Assembly: GCA_964516635.1 (NCBI GenBank)
Contig: CAZEZY010000043.1
Span: 1-17,342, forward strand
Reading direction: 5' to 3'
From: CAZEZY01 sp964516635
GTDB lineage: Bacteria > Pseudomonadota > Gammaproteobacteria > Burkholderiales > Burkholderiaceae_C
DNA length: 17,342 nt
Notes under the pieces: generated by a model
Database searches by the model: none
What the model saw: only the letters and a program-made list of their open reading frames with translations
What the model was told of the DNA's origin: nothing
Part shown: positions 6,110-13,020 of the stretch, piece by piece
Layout of the letters: the number at the start of each line of letters is the position of its first letter
Position numbering within the stretch: position 1 is the first letter of the stretch
Made by a program: the position numbers and the translations under genes

Positions 6110-8692
6110 TCAGGCCTCCTGTTTCACCACCAGCACCGCCTGCGGGCTCGCGGCATGACGGCCACTGACCCAGGCGGTGAGCGTGCCGGCTGCCACCACC
6201 GCGAGCGCCAGCCAGATCACCCGGTCCCACGGGATGTGCATGTCCATGGTCCAGTGAAAACTCTGCGGGTTGACCACATGGACCAGCACCACACTCACGG
6301 CCAGACCCAACCCCACGCCCGCCAGGGCACCGAGTGCGCTCCAGACGCCGCCTTCGGTGGCCACCAGCCTCAGCAGTTGCTGGCGCGAGAAACCCAGATG
6401 ACGCAGCAAGCCGAACTCGCGCCGCCGGGCCAGTACCTGCGCCCCCATGCTGGCCGACACCCCCAGCAGGCCCATGCCGATGGCCACGCCCTGCAACCAC
6501 ACGGTGATGGCGAAGCTGCGATCAAAAATGTCCAGCGAGATCCGGCGGATGGTCTGGGCCGAGGTGATCTCGAGGGTGTCGCCGTGGGCACGCAGCAACT
6601 CGGTCCGCAGGGCCTCTGCCGAGACGCCCGGCTGGAGGGTCAGGGCCAGATCGTTCACCGCCGTGTCACCGGTCAGGCGGATGTAGTCCTGCTCGTCGAT
6701 CGCGATGCTGCCGTGCTGGCGGCCGTAATCCCGCATCACACCGAGCACCTGGAACCGGACGCTCGCCGGGCCGATGCCGGGCAGTGCCAGCGTGCGGCCG
6801 GGTTGTGCGTCGAAGCGGTCGGCCACGGCCTCGCTCACGAATATCGGCACGGTATCGGGGTTGGCCGGCCAGGGCAGGGCGGGCCCCACCAGCGGCAGCA
6901 GCACCGGCATGGACGGATCCGATGCCGAGCGCAGCGGCCGCGCCAGCAGGGTGATGGCCGGCTGGCGAGGGTCCAGCCATACCGAGCGCTGTCGTTGCGG
7001 CACCGCGCTGGCCACGGCAGGCATCGCCTGTGCCTCGCGGATGAAGTCAGGCGTGAGGCTGGCCGCCTGCTGGGGACCGGCGCCCGCCCGAACATACAGG
7101 TCTGCTGGCAGAACGGCGTCCAGCCAGGCGGTCATGGATTGGCGGAAACTGCCCACCATCACGGTGAGTGCCACCGACAGGGCGAGACTGGCCACCACCC
7201 CGCAGGTGGCCACTGCCACCGCATCCGGAAAGCGTCTCGCCCGCTCCACCGCCAGCAAGGCCAGGGCCTGAGTGTGCAACCGGTCCGAACAGGCGGGCAA
7301 CGCCAGCCCGGCGATCAGCGGCAGGGTGAGGATGCCGCCAACCAGCAAGGCGGCAATCCCGAGGTAAGCACCCAGCGGCAGCCCCTGTACCGCTGGCAGA
7401 AGGCTGAGCCCCGCACCCACGAGCAACAGCATAGGCCCCGTCCACGCGCCCCCACCTCGTGGGCTGGCGTGGGCAAGGCCGGCGCCGCGCAGGGGGACCC
7501 CTTTGAGGGCCTGGGCGGGTGCCATGCCACGGACCCAGCGGGCAGGCCACCAGCCACCCAGCATGGCGGCCGCCACGCCCAGCACGGTGTACCCGGCGGC
7601 ATCGATCGTTCGCCATTGCAGCCGGGGCGACACGCCGTCAAAAAAGCCACCCCCCAGATCACCGCCCAGCCAGCGCAGGGCCGACCAGGCCAGCGCGGTG
7701 CCCAGCGCCACCCCCAGCAGCGAGCCCACGCCTCCCAGCAGCGCCGACTCCAGCCACACCAGGCGTTGACGGTCCCGGGCATCGAGGCCGAGCACCCCCA
7801 GCAGGGCCATGCCGGGCAGGCGCTGGGTGACGCTCAGACTGAGCACCGAAAACACCAGAAACGCCCCGGTGAAGAGGGCCACCAACGCCAGCACCGTGAG
7901 GTTCACCCGGTAGGCCCGAGAAACCTGGCTGAGCCGGGCACCCCCATCATCGGGCAGCACCAGCATCACGGCCTCGGCCTGCCATTCGGTGGTGGACGCC
8001 GCCTGCGCCCGCCACTGGGCGATCAGCGCCTGGGTATCGGTGCCAGGGCGAAGTCGCAAGTCCACCCGGCTGATGAACCCGTCCAGTCCGAGCAGATGCT
8101 GCAAGGCGCCCACGTCCATCACCAGCAGGGGGGCGCCCGCCTGACCCACTGTTCCGGCCTGTCGCAGGCTGACCCGATCCATGCCCACCTGGACGTTCAC
8201 GGGGCCATCGGCGAACAAGGCCTGTGCCGCCGGGTTCAGAAATACCGCGTCCGCGGCAAAAAGATCCAGGCGGCCTGCACCTTCCTTCAGACGTGGCATC
8301 AGGCCGGGTTGCACGCTGGCCAGGGTCAGGGCATCGACGCCCCACAGTCGGACCGTCTGCCGCTGACCGCTGGCGGTCCATGCCATCGCCTGGGCTTCCA
8401 GAACCGGGCTGGCCGCCTGCACGGCCGGATCGGCCGACACCCGGTCCCACCAGCGGTCGTCGAGCCGGTCGGCGGCATGACGCAACTGGGCATCGGGTTC
8501 GCCGTTGGCGCTGCGAACGGCCGACGAAAACTCGGCCAGGGCCGAAGCATTGATCCAGTGCACCGACAGGGCCAGACCCACCCCCAGCATCACCGCCAGC
8601 ACGGCCACGCCGTGACGCCAGGGGTGATGGCGGACTTCTGGCCAGGAGAACGCCCACCACAGCCGCCAGAGGCGGCCCAGCGCAGCCGTCAT
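6110..8692 (-). CDS. ABC transporter permease with duplicated FtsX domains (YbbP/AttF-like)
   Basis: An 860-residue inner-membrane permease partnered with the ATPase encoded just upstream. It has one N-terminal helix (HGVAVLAVMLGVGLALSVHWI), a large periplasmic region to about residue 260, then a three-helix FtsX block (VNLTVLALVALFTGAFLVFS; WLESALLGGVGSLLGVALG; TVLGVAAAMLGGWW). A central membrane pair follows, then another N-terminal-type helix (AVATCGVVASLALSVALTVM), a second periplasmic part and a second FtsX block (GVAIGMGLLGVSASMGAQVL; ALGALAGVGLGLAVSVVLVH; VIWLALAVVAAGTLTAWVSG). That is about 10 helices, as in YbbP-type proteins, which are thought to act on lipids or envelope molecules by a mechanical mechanism. 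ATG 8692 overlaps the ATPase stop as ATGA, and GGTGGAG (complement of 8701-8707) is 8 nt upstream; this beats a GTG three codons earlier. Substrate unknown. Confidence 0.92.
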   Translation of the reverse strand: MTAALGRLWRLWWAFSWPEVRHHPWRHGVAVLAVMLGVGLALSVHWINASALAEFSSAVRSANGEPDAQLRHAADRLDDRWWDRVSADPAVQAASPVLEAQAMAWTASGQRQTVRLWGVDALTLASVQPGLMPRLKEGAGRLDLFAADAVFLNPAAQALFADGPVNVQVGMDRVSLRQAGTVGQAGAPLLVMDVGALQHLLGLDGFISRVDLRLRPGTDTQALIAQWRAQAASTTEWQAEAVMLVLPDDGGARLSQVSRAYRVNLTVLALVALFTGAFLVFSVLSLSVTQRLPGMALLGVLGLDARDRQRLVWLESALLGGVGSLLGVALGTALAWSALRWLGGDLGGGFFDGVSPRLQWRTIDAAGYTVLGVAAAMLGGWWPARWVRGMAPAQALKGVPLRGAGLAHASPRGGGAWTGPMLLLVGAGLSLLPAVQGLPLGAYLGIAALLVGGILTLPLIAGLALPACSDRLHTQALALLAVERARRFPDAVAVATCGVVASLALSVALTVMVGSFRQSMTAWLDAVLPADLYVRAGAGPQQAASLTPDFIREAQAMPAVASAVPQRQRSVWLDPRQPAITLLARPLRSASDPSMPVLLPLVGPALPWPANPDTVPIFVSEAVADRFDAQPGRTLALPGIGPASVRFQVLGVMRDYGRQHGSIAIDEQDYIRLTGDTAVNDLALTLQPGVSAEALRTELLRAHGDTLEITSAQTIRRISLDIFDRSFAITVWLQGVAIGMGLLGVSASMGAQVLARRREFGLLRHLGFSRQQLLRLVATEGGVWSALGALAGVGLGLAVSVVLVHVVNPQSFHWTMDMHIPWDRVIWLALAVVAAGTLTAWVSGRHAASPQAVLVVKQEA

Positions 8693-9390
8693 GGGAGCCA
8701 CTCCACCCCCGAGGGGGTGAGCACCAGCCGCCGATCGGCCCGGCTGGCCACCGTGGGCGAGTGGGTCACGATCACCAGTGCGGCCCCGTGCGACGTGGCC
8801 TGATGCTGGAGCACCGTCAGCACCTGCTCGGCGGTGTGGGGGTCGAGGTTGCCGGTCGGTTCATCGGCCAGAATCAACCGTGGCCGATGGATCAGGGCGC
8901 GAGCAATCGCCACCCGTTGCAACTGACCCCCCGACAGCGTCTGGGGCAGCCGGTCTCCCATCCCCTCCAGACCGACCGAAGCCAGCGCCTGCTCGACCCG
9001 GTGGTCATCCGGCTCTCCGATCAGCATCAGGGGCAGCCCCACATTTCGTGCCACGGTCAGATGAGGCAGCACATGAAACGCCTGGAACACGAAACCGAGG
9101 TGGGTCCGGCGCCAGGCCGACGCCTCGGTGTCGTTCATCGTGGACCAGGAGCGACCGGCCAGCGTGACCATGCCGGCATCGGGGGTGTCGAGTCCGGCCA
9201 GGCAGTTGAGGAGCGTGGATTTGCCCACGCCCGACTCGCCCAGCACCGCCACCGATTCACCGGACTGTACCTCCAGGGACACGCCTTCAAACACCGTGGC
9301 GGGTGGGTATCGTCGTGCCAGACCCGAGACCTTCAGGCAAGGCCCCTGGGGGCGCTCGGGCGGGTGAGCAGGCGGGGGCAGAGGGTGCAT
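8689..9390 (-). CDS. ABC transporter ATP-binding protein (LolD/YbbA/MacB-type)
   Basis: A 233-residue ATPase that powers the adjacent FtsX-type permease. From ATG 9390 the motifs are Walker A GESGVGKST (51-59), Q-loop Q103 in FVFQ, signature LSGGQLQR (152-159), Walker B LILADEPTGNLD (D176, E177) and H-loop H210 in VTHS. The HVLPHLTVARNVGLPL stretch is typical of the LolD/MacB subfamily. A longer reading from 9471 would run 44 bp into the end of the P-type ATPase gene and adds a basic, non-family tail, so I choose 9390, which leaves a 37-bp gap. The ribosome binding site before 9390 is weak. Its TGA overlaps the permease ATG as ATGA, so the pair is translationally coupled. Probably one operon with the permease and lipocalin-like genes; linkage to the P-type ATPase upstream is possible but not shown. 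Confidence 0.94.
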   Translation of the reverse strand: MHPLPPPAHPPERPQGPCLKVSGLARRYPPATVFEGVSLEVQSGESVAVLGESGVGKSTLLNCLAGLDTPDAGMVTLAGRSWSTMNDTEASAWRRTHLGFVFQAFHVLPHLTVARNVGLPLMLIGEPDDHRVEQALASVGLEGMGDRLPQTLSGGQLQRVAIARALIHRPRLILADEPTGNLDPHTAEQVLTVLQHQATSHGAALVIVTHSPTVASRADRRLVLTPSGVEWLP

Positions 9391-9427
9391 GGACCCAGTG
9401 TATCGGCGCCCGCCCGATTGCACGGAC

Positions 9428-12103
9428 TCAGGTCCGGGAGCCCCTGCGCAGCACCGCCTTTTCGGCTTCAATGATCAGGAACACCAGCAGGCCAATGACC
9501 ATCGGCGCGAGCCAGTGACGCCAGTCCAGCGCGGCCGTCCCGAACCAGGTCTGCATGAACGGAAGGTACACGAAGCCGATCTGCAGCAGCATCAGGATGC
9601 CCACGGCGATCCAGGCCGCCGGATTGGTGAACCAGTGGGCCCGGTTGAGCCCCGAAGCCACCAGGAAGCGGCTGTTGAACAGGTAGAAGGCTTGCATGAT
9701 CACCAGGGTGTTCACGGCCACGGTCCGGGCCACGCCCAGTTCCATGCCCAGCCACAACTCGACCTCGAAGGTGATCATCGTGGCGCCCCCGATCAGCACC
9801 GACACGGCGGCCACCCGCCACAGCATCGTCCTGCCCATGATCGGTGCACCCGGCTGTCGGGGCGGGCGTTGCATCACGCCGGGCTCGGCGGGTTCGAAAG
9901 CGAGCGCCAGCGCGAGCGTGACCGCCACCACCATGTTCACCCACAGGATCTGAACCGGTGTCAGGGGCAGCGTCAGGCCCAGCACCACCGCCCCGAGCAT
10001 CACCAGCCCCTGGGCGCCATTGGTGGGCAGGATGAACAGGATGGCCTTGCGCAGGTTGTCGTAGATGGTGCGGCCTTCTTCCACCGCTTTTTCGATCGAG
10101 GAAAAGTTGTCGTCGGCCAGCACGATGTCTGCGGCTTCCTTGGTGGCCTCGGTCCCCTTGATGCCCATGGCCACACCCACATCCGCGCGCTTGAGGGCGG
10201 GCGCATCGTTGACGCCGTCGCCCGTCATGGCCACCACTTCGCCCCGTGCCTGCAACGCCTGCACCAGCCTCAGTTTGTGCTCGGGGCTGGTGCGCGCGAA
10301 GATGTCGCCCATCTGGGCCAGCCGCTGGATCTCGTCTTCACTGGCCGCTTCCAGTTCGGCCCCGGTCACCACCTTCAGCGATCCTTGGGTGCCCAGACCC
10401 ATCTCGATGCCGATGGCGCGCGCCGTGCCCGCATGGTCACCCGTGATCATCTTCACGCGGATGCCCGCGGCATGGCAGGAGCGGATCGCGGCGATGGCTT
10501 CCGGGCGAGGCGGATCGATGATGCCGATCAGCCCCAGGAACACCATGTCCTCCTCCAGATCGCTCATCGCCAGTTCGGCGTGGTGCGGGTGGGTCTCCCG
10601 GGCGGCCGCGGCCAGCACACGCAGGCCTTCGCTGCTGAGCCGGTCGATCTGTGTTTCCCAGTAGGCGCGATCCAGCGGTTCGATCTGGCCATTTGCGCCC
10701 AGTTCGTGCGGGCAGCGGTCCAGCAGGCGGTCCGGCGCACCCTTCAGCAGGATGCGGCGCTGACCCGCCGGCGTGGTGTTCAGGGTGGCCATGAACTTGT
10801 TGGCCGATTCGAAGGGGATCGCGGCGTGACGGGCGTGTCGGGAGGCGTCGAAGCCGGCCTTGTTCGCCAGGGTGCGCAGGGCGCCTTCGGTGGGCTCGCC
10901 GGTCACCCGCCACTCGCCCTCGTTCTCGGCCACGTCGGTGTCGTTGGCCACCGCCACCACCTCGATCAGGGCTTGCAGGTGCAGGTGCTCCTGCAGGCTG
11001 ACCAGTTCGCCATCCAGCGTGATGTTGCCCTCGGGGATGTAGCCGGTGCCGCTCACATCGTAAAAACCGCCCCGGGTGACCACGTGCCGGGCGGTCATCT
11101 CGTTCTTGGTGAGCGTGCCGGTCTTGTCCGAGCAGATCACCGTGACGGAGCCCAGTGTCTCGACGGCCGTGAGCTTGCGCGTGATGGCGTTGCGCCGGGC
11201 CATGCGTTGAACCCCCAGCGCCAGCGTGATGGTCAGGATGGCGGGCAGGCCCTCCGGAATCGCGGCCACGGCGAATCCGATGGCCGCCAGGAACAGTTCG
11301 CTCACCGCGAAATCGTGCAAGGCCCATCCGATCACGAACATCAGCACCGCCAGCCCCACAATCACCACCGAGAGCACCTTGCTGAACTGGGCCATCTGAC
11401 GGGTCAGGGGCGTCTGCAGCGTCTGCACTTCCGCGATCAGGCGATTGATCCGGCCCAGTTCGGTCTGCGGTCCGGTGGCTGTGACCATGCCGATGCCCCG
11501 GCCGGTGGCCACCATCGTCCCCGAGTAGGCCATCCCGAAGCGGTCGCCCAGGGGCGCATCGGCCGCCACGGCGGTGGTCTGCTTGTCGGCGGGCACCGAC
11601 TCACCGGTGAGGGCGGACTCCTCGATCCGAAGGTTGGTGGCCTCGATCAGCCGCATGTCGGCGGGAACCCGGTCGCCCGAGCGCAGGCGAACCACATCAC
11701 CCGGCACCAGTGACGCGGCGTCCACCTCCACCCACTGCCCGTCGCGCCGGGCATGGGCACGCATCGACAGCATCTTGCGTATGCCTTCCAGTGCCGCTTC
11801 GGCCTTGCCCTCCTGAATGAAGCCGATGATGGCGTTGATGACCACCACGCCCAGAATCACCCCCGTGTCGATCCAGTGCCCCAGCAGCGCCGTGATGCCG
11901 GCCGCCGCCACCAGGATGTAGATCAGGACATCGTGGAAATGCTTGAAGAAGCGTTTCAGCACCCCGTCGCGGGGTGGGGCAGGCAGCCGGTTGGCTCCAT
12001 GGGAGGCCAGTCGCAGGCCTGCCTCTTCGCTGCTGATGCCATCGGCATGGCTGTTCAGCTCGGCCATGACAACCTCGCTGGTTTTGGCGTGTGCGTGTTC
12101 CAT
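9428..12103 (-). CDS. P-type cation-transporting ATPase, P2-like (ion uncertain)
   Basis: An 891-residue E1-E2 ATPase. Domains in order: N-terminal cation_ATPase_N region (GISSEEAGLRLASHGANRL), M1-M2 at about 59-97, actuator domain with TGES at 166-169, M3-M4 ending in PEGLP (283-287), phosphorylation site SDKTGTLT with D326, nucleotide-binding domain (KGAPDRLLDRC), hinge MTGDGVNDAPALKRADVG, then M5-M10. The PEGL motif places it with SERCA/PacL-like P2 pumps. In M5 the SERCA NxxE pair reads N695..Q698, and in M6 the SERCA N796-T799-D800 set reads N723, V726, A727, so the classic Ca2+ ligands are not conserved; the ion may be Na+, K+, H+ or another. ATG 12103 has AGGA (complement of 12111-12114) 7 nt upstream. 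The gene is complete, with ten predicted helices. It leads the minus-strand block. Confidence 0.93.
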   Translation of the reverse strand: MEHAHAKTSEVVMAELNSHADGISSEEAGLRLASHGANRLPAPPRDGVLKRFFKHFHDVLIYILVAAAGITALLGHWIDTGVILGVVVINAIIGFIQEGKAEAALEGIRKMLSMRAHARRDGQWVEVDAASLVPGDVVRLRSGDRVPADMRLIEATNLRIEESALTGESVPADKQTTAVAADAPLGDRFGMAYSGTMVATGRGIGMVTATGPQTELGRINRLIAEVQTLQTPLTRQMAQFSKVLSVVIVGLAVLMFVIGWALHDFAVSELFLAAIGFAVAAIPEGLPAILTITLALGVQRMARRNAITRKLTAVETLGSVTVICSDKTGTLTKNEMTARHVVTRGGFYDVSGTGYIPEGNITLDGELVSLQEHLHLQALIEVVAVANDTDVAENEGEWRVTGEPTEGALRTLANKAGFDASRHARHAAIPFESANKFMATLNTTPAGQRRILLKGAPDRLLDRCPHELGANGQIEPLDRAYWETQIDRLSSEGLRVLAAAARETHPHHAELAMSDLEEDMVFLGLIGIIDPPRPEAIAAIRSCHAAGIRVKMITGDHAGTARAIGIEMGLGTQGSLKVVTGAELEAASEDEIQRLAQMGDIFARTSPEHKLRLVQALQARGEVVAMTGDGVNDAPALKRADVGVAMGIKGTEATKEAADIVLADDNFSSIEKAVEEGRTIYDNLRKAILFILPTNGAQGLVMLGAVVLGLTLPLTPVQILWVNMVVAVTLALALAFEPAEPGVMQRPPRQPGAPIMGRTMLWRVAAVSVLIGGATMITFEVELWLGMELGVARTVAVNTLVIMQAFYLFNSRFLVASGLNRAHWFTNPAAWIAVGILMLLQIGFVYLPFMQTWFGTAALDWRHWLAPMVIGLLVFLIIEAEKAVLRRGSRT

Positions 12104-12118
12104 GAACGCATCCTAACC

Positions 12119-12144
12119 CCCGCCAGCGGGCAACATTTTGTTGC
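12119..12144. promoter_or_regulatory. Two tandem inverted repeats just upstream of the P-type ATPase gene
   Basis: CCCGC-CA-GCGGG (12119-12130) is followed at once by GCAACA-TTT-TGTTGC (12130-12144), both perfect. They lie 16-41 bp before the P-type ATPase ATG (12103), just above its ribosome binding site. I cannot find a convincing sigma-70 promoter here. They might be operators, or structures in the leader RNA. Confidence 0.35.
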
Positions 12145-12176
12145 AAATCAAAGGGGTGGAGGCGACGGCCAAGCCG

Positions 12177-12205
12177 GGAACTTGCCCGGGAAAAGAGGTA
12201 CCAAA
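12177..12205 (+). promoter_or_regulatory. Candidate extracytoplasmic-stress (RpoE-type) promoter
   Basis: GGAACTT at 12177-12183 is identical to the -35 consensus of RpoE-type sigma factors. After 17 nt comes CCAAA (12201-12205), 4 of 5 to the TCAAA-type -10. The expected transcription start is about 12211-12213, pointing into the hairpin-terminator that ends at 12304. GGAACTT overlaps a small palindrome, CCGGG-AACTTG-CCCGG (12174-12189). A 7-base match alone is expected about twice by chance in this window, so the support is its position before an otherwise orphan terminator. Confidence 0.35.
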
Positions 12206-12222
12206 TCCAGCAGGTTACTGAA

Positions 12223-12304
12223 GCTGCGAAGCCCAGACCCTCCGGGATGTTTCTCCTCCTCCCTCCCTCCTCCCTTGTCCCGGAGTGCTTCGCAGCCTTT
12301 TTTT
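12223..12304 (+). terminator. Two-part hairpin followed by seven T residues (intrinsic terminator, + orientation)
   Basis: GCTGCGAAGC (12223-12232) pairs perfectly with GCTTCGCAGC (12287-12296), and CTCCGGGA (12240-12247) pairs perfectly with TCCCGGAG (12278-12285). The internal loop is asymmetric (7 nt against 1). TTTTTTT follows at 12298-12304, one base after the stem. On the other strand the hairpin is followed only by TTCAGTAACC, so it is oriented for + transcription, although both flanking genes run minus. Confidence 0.65.
12255..12273. repeat. Perfect 19-bp homopyrimidine mirror repeat
   Basis: CCTCCTCCCTCCCTCCTCC reads the same in both directions around T12264. Homopurine-homopyrimidine mirror repeats can form triplex (H-DNA), and the minus strand (three GGG runs among GG runs) could form a two-tier or bulged G-quadruplex. 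It forms the loop of the terminator hairpin. Confidence 0.8.
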
Positions 12305-12314
12305 ACACACCCGC

Positions 12315-12932
12315 TCAGGCGGGCGGCAAGCTGTCGATGAAGCTCTGGCGATGTGACAGCTTGTCGTGCAGACGGGCCAGATTCGGGTAAGGCGTTCGCC
12401 AGTCGATGTCGGCGAAGCGGAAATCCAGATAGCCCAGTGCGCACCCCACCGCCACATCGGCCAGCGAGAAATAGATGCCGTGGCAGAACGCCTTGTCGGC
12501 CAGGCCATGGCTCATGGCCCGCAGGCTGTGCTGGATCTTGCCCATCTGGCGGTCGATCCAGGCCTGGCTGCGCTCATGAGGCTGGCGCTGATCCCAGGTG
12601 GCTTCCATGCGGGCCAGCACCGCGGCATCCAGCACCCCGTCGGCCAGCGCTTCCCAGGTCTTGACTTCGACCCGCTCCCGGCCACTCGGCGGAATCAGCT
12701 TGCCCACCGGCGACAGCGTGTCGAGGTACTCGACGATCACCCGCGAATCAAACACGGCCTCTCCGCCTTCCATGATGAGGCAGGGCACCTTGCCCAGCGG
12801 ATTGGATTCGCTGATGTGGGTGGCGGGCAACCACACGTTCTCTTCGACAAACTGGAATTCCAGCTTTTTCTCGGCCATGACGATACGGACCTTGCGCACA
12901 TACGGGCTGGTGGTGGAGCCGATCAGTTTCAT
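12315..12932 (-). CDS. Glutathione S-transferase family protein (YibF-like)
   Basis: A 205-residue cytosolic GST, resembling E. coli YibF along its length. The thioredoxin-like N-terminal domain begins MKLIGSTTSPYVRKVRI, with S9 before P10-Y11 at the expected catalytic position. It shows the cis-proline region NPLGKVPCL (P50) and the glutathione gamma-glutamyl-binding D62-S63 in VFDSRVIVEYLD. The all-helical C-terminal domain contains WEALADGVLDAAVLARMEA and the N-capping region FSLADVAVGCALGYLDFR. Start ATG 12932 matches the family N-terminus; nine extra codons upstream (from 12959) do not. A TAGAAT -10 candidate lies about 30 bp upstream. It is divergent from purB (88 bp between starts). 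A physiological substrate is not predictable; detoxification or redox roles are possible. Confidence 0.93.
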   Translation of the reverse strand: MKLIGSTTSPYVRKVRIVMAEKKLEFQFVEENVWLPATHISESNPLGKVPCLIMEGGEAVFDSRVIVEYLDTLSPVGKLIPPSGRERVEVKTWEALADGVLDAAVLARMEATWDQRQPHERSQAWIDRQMGKIQHSLRAMSHGLADKAFCHGIYFSLADVAVGCALGYLDFRFADIDWRTPYPNLARLHDKLSHRQSFIDSLPPA

Positions 12933-12962
12933 GGCGGGAAATGGAGGGTTGCAGGTCAAATC

Positions 12963-12968
12963 ATTCTA
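12963..12968 (-). promoter_or_regulatory. Candidate -10 box for the glutathione S-transferase gene
   Basis: The minus strand reads TAGAAT, 5 of 6 to TATAAT, about 30 bp before the ATG at 12932. The best -35 (TTCACC, 18 nt upstream) is weak. Confidence 0.3.
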
Positions 12969-13004
12969 GCCAGACTCCGCAAGGGCGGTGAAATCCAAGC
13001 CTTC

Positions 13005-13010
13005 TACAAT
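13005..13010 (+). promoter_or_regulatory. Candidate -10 box for purB
   Basis: TACAAT is 5 of 6 to TATAAT and lies 10 bp before the purB ATG (13021). Transcription would start only about 4 nt before the start codon, giving a near-leaderless mRNA, which would agree with the absence of a visible ribosome binding site. No good -35 is seen. Confidence 0.3.
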
Positions 13011-13020
13011 CCGGGCCATC

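Larger units (their letters stand above)
12211..12304 (+). ncRNA. Candidate small RNA with anti-Shine-Dalgarno (CCUCC) loop
   Basis: I infer a transcript of roughly 90 nt from the candidate promoter to the T-run. Most of it would fold into one long hairpin: outer stem 12223-12232 with 12287-12296 (10 bp), inner stem 12240-12247 with 12278-12285 (8 bp), and a 30-nt apical loop. The loop is almost pure pyrimidine and holds five overlapping CCUCC cores starting at 12255, 12258, 12262, 12266 and 12269, each complementary to a GGAGG ribosome binding site. This resembles the CcsR and 'cuckoo' sRNAs of alphaproteobacteria, which expose CCUCCUCCC in loops and are stress-induced; resemblance is in design, not demonstrated homology. 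It lies on the strand opposite to both neighbours. The 5' end is a guess. The alternative is a terminator without a gene. Confidence 0.4.

Noticed and set aside
5684..8803. Very long open frame (1039 codons) on the + strand opposite the ABC permease and lipocalin-like genes
   Set aside because: Antisense frame kept open by high GC and codon bias of the real minus-strand genes; the translation is rich in H, Q, R, G and P with no domain, and the minus-strand proteins are clear family members.
9391..9471. Extended N-terminus of the ABC ATPase
   Set aside because: It runs into the P-type ATPase coding end and encodes a basic cysteine-containing tail not expected in LolD-type ATPases.
9389..11713. 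774-codon open frame on the + strand opposite the P-type ATPase
   Set aside because: Same antisense artefact: low-complexity H/Q/G/R composition, no motifs, fully covered by a recognisable P-type ATPase.
12247..12387. Small + strand frame from an ATG inside the terminator hairpin (starts MFLLLPPSSLVPE)
   Set aside because: No ribosome binding site, its sequence is explained by the CT-rich loop, and it runs antisense into the gst gene; an RNA role fits better.
12148..12444. Minus-strand frame of 98 codons across the gst 3' end and the gap
   Set aside because: Overlaps gst out of frame, has no family features and no convincing start.
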